Positions 61,113-64,000 of a DNA stretch of 64,000 nt are shown piece after piece (the stretch's first letter is position 1; each line of letters begins with the position of its first letter). A program made the position numbers and the translations under genes. The notes beneath the pieces are model-generated. The model saw only the letters and a list, made by a program, of their open reading frames with translations. It had not been told where the DNA came from and ran no database searches. The DNA is taken from positions 170,378 through 234,377 of the forward strand of contig JAQTZZ010000001.1 of assembly GCA_028687545.1 (NCBI GenBank), given 5' to 3'. This DNA comes from Candidatus Wallbacteria bacterium. Its GTDB lineage: Bacteria; Muiribacteriota; JAQTZZ01.

Positions 61113-61128
61113 TTTCTTTCATGTGTTT

Positions 61129-62295
61129 TCATTGCTGGCGCGAAGGATTTCGTTTCTTAATCTGAAGTGACTCTTCTTCGGGAACAAAGATTTCATGAAA
61201 ACCATCGTGAAGGTTTTTTCCCATCTTCATTACGAGCTCAGATATCTTTAGTGCAGTTTCCTTACTTTCCCTGATCACTTGTTTGGGGCGAACGGAAGTA
61301 TCCCCACTAGCTTGAATGTATTTATCATCAACTTCACCGCCGTTATGTTCATAAATATGGCGTCTATGAAACATGAGAATTGCGAAATCTTTATCGCTCT
61401 GATTGAACCCTTTAAACAAATCGATATCGAAATTGTCTTGAAGATCTTTAACACATGACCCTAATTTATGAAACAATCTTTTCTCCCAGTCCTTCCGACG
61501 TCTGGATGTCATGGGAATACGCCCTGCCAGTTGTTTCCCGATCTGACGTGCATAACTGTCAAACGCGGATATAGCATCCTTGACATAATCTTCGTATCGA
61601 ACTGTCGTGGTGATTCTTTCGCGAATTGATTTGATGTCTTTTTCAAGCTCATCCAGTCCATTATGCGTGCCACAACAGCAACAATAACCATATCGACCTA
61701 AAATGTCGTTACTCTCGTTGCAAGCGGAACAACAGAATTTGTTTTGCTGACTCTCCTCAGCGTAATAAAACTCTGGCTTCTCTCCTCCTTTACCAACAGC
61801 GTCGGCTACTTTGTCCATGTCAATAACATATTCTCCATCTTGTTCTGATAGCATTGCCTGCTCAATAAGCATACAGCAGGATTCAACAAATTTAAGCTGC
61901 CCTACCGCAAGAAATTCGTGACTTTCAGCCTGAAAGCCACAGTATGGGCACGTCATTTTCCACTTAGTAGGAGTGCTTGCTGATCTCCAATACTTTTTGC
62001 ATTTTTGACATTGATGGCCAAACATTCCGAGGCTATCTGAAGCAATATAGATAGTCAGACAACCTTTGCAAGGAGGAGGGTTACACGGAGTACCAATATA
62101 ACCGGATTGGATTGTTCCAACTGGAATACCTTCGGGTAGGGCATAAATAGCAAACAACGATGCAGCGGTCGGTCTACAATGACTGTAGCCTATTTGATAC
62201 TGACGCCGTCCATTTTCAGCAGTTTTTGCATATATTGTAAATTTGCCACCACAATGGCCAATTTCTTGAAAATCTGTGCTGTACTTAGGCATCAT
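61129..62295 (-). CDS. zinc-ribbon plus HEPN-like protein
   Basis: 388 residues. The N-terminal half is Cys-rich: pairs Cys96/Cys99 and Cys116/Cys119 (CQKC, CPYC) and a second set at CCSAC (188-192) and CCCCG (205-209) fit two zinc ribbons. The C-terminal half is helical with RHIYEH (Rx4H, Arg312 and His317) followed by NGGEVDDKYI, as in RiboL-PSP-type HEPN domains. HEPN proteins of this kind are predicted RNases. Its start ATGATG at 62295 has AGGAAC 12 bases upstream. It leads the two-gene HEPN operon. Exact function unknown; a nucleic-acid-binding or sensing role for the ribbons is inferred. Confidence 0.7.
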   Translation of the reverse strand: MMPKYSTDFQEIGHCGGKFTIYAKTAENGRRQYQIGYSHCRPTAASLFAIYALPEGIPVGTIQSGYIGTPCNPPPCKGCLTIYIASDSLGMFGHQCQKCKKYWRSASTPTKWKMTCPYCGFQAESHEFLAVGQLKFVESCCMLIEQAMLSEQDGEYVIDMDKVADAVGKGGEKPEFYYAEESQQNKFCCSACNESNDILGRYGYCCCCGTHNGLDELEKDIKSIRERITTTVRYEDYVKDAISAFDSYARQIGKQLAGRIPMTSRRRKDWEKRLFHKLGSCVKDLQDNFDIDLFKGFNQSDKDFAILMFHRRHIYEHNGGEVDDKYIQASGDTSVRPKQVIRESKETALKISELVMKMGKNLHDGFHEIFVPEEESLQIKKRNPSRQQ

Positions 62296-62638
62296 ATAAT
62301 GTTCCTATTCATACATCCCCAGACTTTACTCATTACTTACTGCTTTTTTCCTGGGTTTCTTCTTTACAGGCACTGCTGTATGCTAGCCGATCTCTTCAAG
62401 TTCAAGGCGAGCAGGCGGCGAAAAGCTCTTTTTTCGATGTTGGGCTCTTTGCTATTTTACCATTTTATTGCTTATTTTCAAGGTATTGGAGAGCTCACTG
62501 TGCATGGTTAAGAGCAGAGAATTGATTGGAAGGTACTACCCTGGATTTGGGTATGAATATGAAATTGGGTTTATCTGGTTGACTGACATACGATTTTACT
62601 GCAATATATACACAATTGTTTGTTATAGGTTAAGTCCT
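62296..62638. other. gap between HEPN operon and membrane protein, no supported gene
   Basis: 343 bases. Short open frames on the plus strand (to 62511, and from 62468 into the next gene) lack ribosome-binding sites. The extension of the downstream gene to 62468 would add a 57-residue, membrane-unlike N terminus. No RNA gene or repeat was recognised. It probably carries divergent promoters. Confidence 0.4.
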
Positions 62639-63502
62639 ATGAAATTTCTCGAAAAACTTCTTATTTCCTTAGGTGTCCCAATTTTTATAATGAACCTCTT
62701 AAGTGGCCTCATTGCAGGGATTTGGTTAATGACTTTGGGAAATTGGAAGTTAATCATTGTTGGCTTTGTTCTTCTTTGTACTTCACACTTTATTTTATCG
62801 TTTTTAATGCTACCCTGTATGCTATTTCTACCGATTGGATCTAAACTACTTATGAAGAATAATCCAATTGGTTATTTCTTTGGGTTTCTATATCAAGTTT
62901 ATATTAATTTTCTCATAGTCGGAACTTGTGCATTGGCATTTAATTTTTGCATTAGTTTTTATCATGGTTCAAGTTTGTTTGGGATAATCCCTTATTTACT
63001 CTGGTCTTGGGGAATGGCTCTAGGTCCCTGGCAATTTTTTTTGTACAAAGAGCAAGATAACGATTTTTCATTAATCACTGTGTCATGCGCTTCAATATTG
63101 TATATGTTGTTCCTTGTAAGTATTTTCCTTGGACAAAAATTCGTTTCACCAGTTATTTTATTATCAATTTTCGTGCAGATGTTCATTTTGCCAGTAGTAA
63201 ATGTGTTTATTGCAATTAAGATGCAACAGGGGATACCTAACAATTCAGATAATTCCGTGGAAAGCAGCATCTATCTAGTCTCCGATGATAAATCTGAATT
63301 AAAACAAATAAAGTATTGGTTTTATGTTGACTCAGGGCAACGAAAGGGTCCAATTGTTGAAGATGAGTTGATAAAGCTATTTGTATCTGGCACATTATCG
63401 GGAAGTACTCTTGTGTGGACTGATGGTCTCTTGGAATGGCAGGAGGCACGCACTGTAGAAATTCTGATACCGGCAGAATACTCTCCACCACCTTTACCAT
63501 AG
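62639..63502 (+). CDS. membrane protein with C-terminal GYF_2 domain
   Basis: 287 residues from the ATG at 62639. About six hydrophobic helices (LLISLGVPIFIMNLLSG, LIIVGFVLLCTSHFILSFL, FLIVGTCALAFNFCISF, IIPYLLWSWGMALGPWQFFL, ILYMLFLVSIFLGQKF, ILLSIFVQMFILPVVNVFI) are followed by a cytoplasmic tail with the GYF_2 (DUF4339) signature YWFYVDSGQRKGPIVEDELI and TLVWTDGLLEWQEA. GYF_2 tails bind partners in many membrane and defence-associated proteins. The start could also be 62468. Its stop lies in a terminator stem. Confidence 0.72.
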   Translation: MKFLEKLLISLGVPIFIMNLLSGLIAGIWLMTLGNWKLIIVGFVLLCTSHFILSFLMLPCMLFLPIGSKLLMKNNPIGYFFGFLYQVYINFLIVGTCALAFNFCISFYHGSSLFGIIPYLLWSWGMALGPWQFFLYKEQDNDFSLITVSCASILYMLFLVSIFLGQKFVSPVILLSIFVQMFILPVVNVFIAIKMQQGIPNNSDNSVESSIYLVSDDKSELKQIKYWFYVDSGQRKGPIVEDELIKLFVSGTLSGSTLVWTDGLLEWQEARTVEILIPAEYSPPPLP

Positions 63503-63527
63503 GACTGCTTCTATGGGAACATTTTTT
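63497..63527 (+). terminator. intrinsic terminator after the GYF_2 gene
   Basis: CCATAG (63497-63502, includes the TAG stop), 8-base loop, CTATGG (63511-63516), then GAACA and a run of six T (63522-63527). Confidence 0.6.
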
Positions 63528-63976
63528 AATCCTTCTTGATCTGATCATAAATCATTTTTAGAATTTCCTGATTTCACTAATGCTTGATAACAGATGTCCA
63601 TGAATACTATTTTCCAAAATTAGATTTTATGCTCGCTATTTTCTGGATATCGTTTACGGGGTCTACAAGTATGAGCACAAAGGAGTCTTATCGAATCGGA
63701 AAATTTTCTTCCGACTTAATTAGGATTTCAGACTACTAATTTTATTCCGCTCGGCATGCTCCCTGGATCGAAAATTTGACCAAGGCTGAAAGATTGGGTA
63801 TGGGGACGGGCAAAGCTTGCTCAAAACTCACTATATTGAGTATGGAGTAATTGAATATTCATAGAAAATGATGGATAAAATCCCCGGAAGTGGTGTAAAA
63901 AAAGCAGTCTGAAAATATAATAGCCATCGGAAACTCCAAAATTTCCACGACCAAGTTTCAATAAAGGAGCAAACCG
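63528..63976. other. AT-rich tail of window, no supported gene
   Basis: About 450 AT-rich bases. The only structure seen is a short palindrome around GGAAAATTTTC at about 63699. No long open frame has a ribosome-binding site until 63977. Confidence 0.4.
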
Positions 63977-64000
63977 ATGGCCAAAAAAACTATAGCGTTG
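63977..64000 (+). CDS. start of a gene continuing past the window
   Basis: ATG at 63977 with AAAGGAG seven bases upstream opens MAKKTIAL before the window ends. Eight codons are too few to name a product. Confidence 0.5.

Larger units (their letters stand above)
55586..64000. mobile_element. integrated island at tRNA-Glu, right end outside window
   Basis: Everything right of the tRNA CCA is AT-richer than the rest and holds a serine recombinase, an AbiL-like pair, a broken type I restriction gene, HEPN-motif proteins and a GYF_2 membrane protein. No second copy of the tRNA 3' end was found up to 64000, so attR lies beyond the window or has been lost. The broken second recombinase 5' end at 59474 suggests at least two rounds of insertion. 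Confidence 0.6.

Noticed and set aside
58976-64000. attR copy of the tRNA-Glu 3' end
   Set aside because: No stretch resembling GGGGTTCGATCCCCC with GGGGCTACCA was found in the right part, so the element's far end is not in the window or is lost.

Overview
The window reads as a chromosomal segment of an uncultured, anaerobic, diderm bacterium. Supporting genes are an LptD/OstA-like outer-membrane protein, a large lipoprotein, a secreted double protease, an Rnf ferredoxin:NAD complex, many radical SAM and Fe-S proteins, and a glycine decarboxylase with split P subunits. The gene repertoire would fit a deep-branching candidate phylum (Wallbacteria- or Riflebacteria-like), but no rRNA or other lineage marker lies in the window, so this placement is a guess.

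Layout, left to right. 1-6.8 kb: a truncated HEAT-repeat gene diverging from an adenine deaminase, then a TPR protein, a TPR/SGNH hydrolase and an SPL-like radical SAM protein. 6.8-14.5 kb: a minus-strand run of eight tightly packed genes (six of them membrane or small proteins, followed by a GlmL/MutL-type ASKHA ATPase and a barrel/KOW protein) with no recognised pathway. 14.8-19.9 kb: a membrane spermidine-synthase-like protein followed by an AmmeMemoRadiSam pair whose two proteins both carry export signals. 20-23.3 kb: tig-clpP-clpX. 23.4-28.1 kb: a minus-strand operon with SGNH, PfpI-like, acyl carrier, MBOAT and SGNH proteins, resembling Dlt without DltA. 28.1-30 kb: a VOC protein and RqcH/NFACT. 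30.1-38.7 kb: a 1645-residue S8 plus C25 protease and a 1186-residue lipoprotein, convergent.

38.8-46.1 kb: a minus-strand operon gcvH-gcvPA-gcvPB-thrB-lysC-lptD-like, linking glycine cleavage and threonine/lysine-family synthesis to outer-membrane assembly. 46.2-51.9 kb: rnfCDGEA without rnfB, then a small protein and an HdrB-like CCG protein. 52.2-55.3 kb: DUF4912 and GH57 branching enzyme behind overlapping sigma-70 and sigma-54 promoter candidates, then a CheY-like regulator. 55.4-55.6 kb: tRNA-Gln and tRNA-Glu.

55.5-64 kb: an AT-richer island abutting the 3' end of tRNA-Glu. It holds a large serine recombinase whose stop codon lies over the tRNA anticodon, an AbiL-like ATPase/RloB pair, a broken HsdR tail joined to a second recombinase 5' end, a two-gene operon in which both products carry HEPN-type RxxxxH motifs, and a GYF_2 membrane protein. 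This looks like a layered defence or integration hot spot. Its right boundary is not visible.

Starts were adjusted wherever a Shine-Dalgarno sequence, signal peptide or overlap decided them. Intergenic palindromes and a GTAAGTTTGT-type inverted repeat recur between genes.
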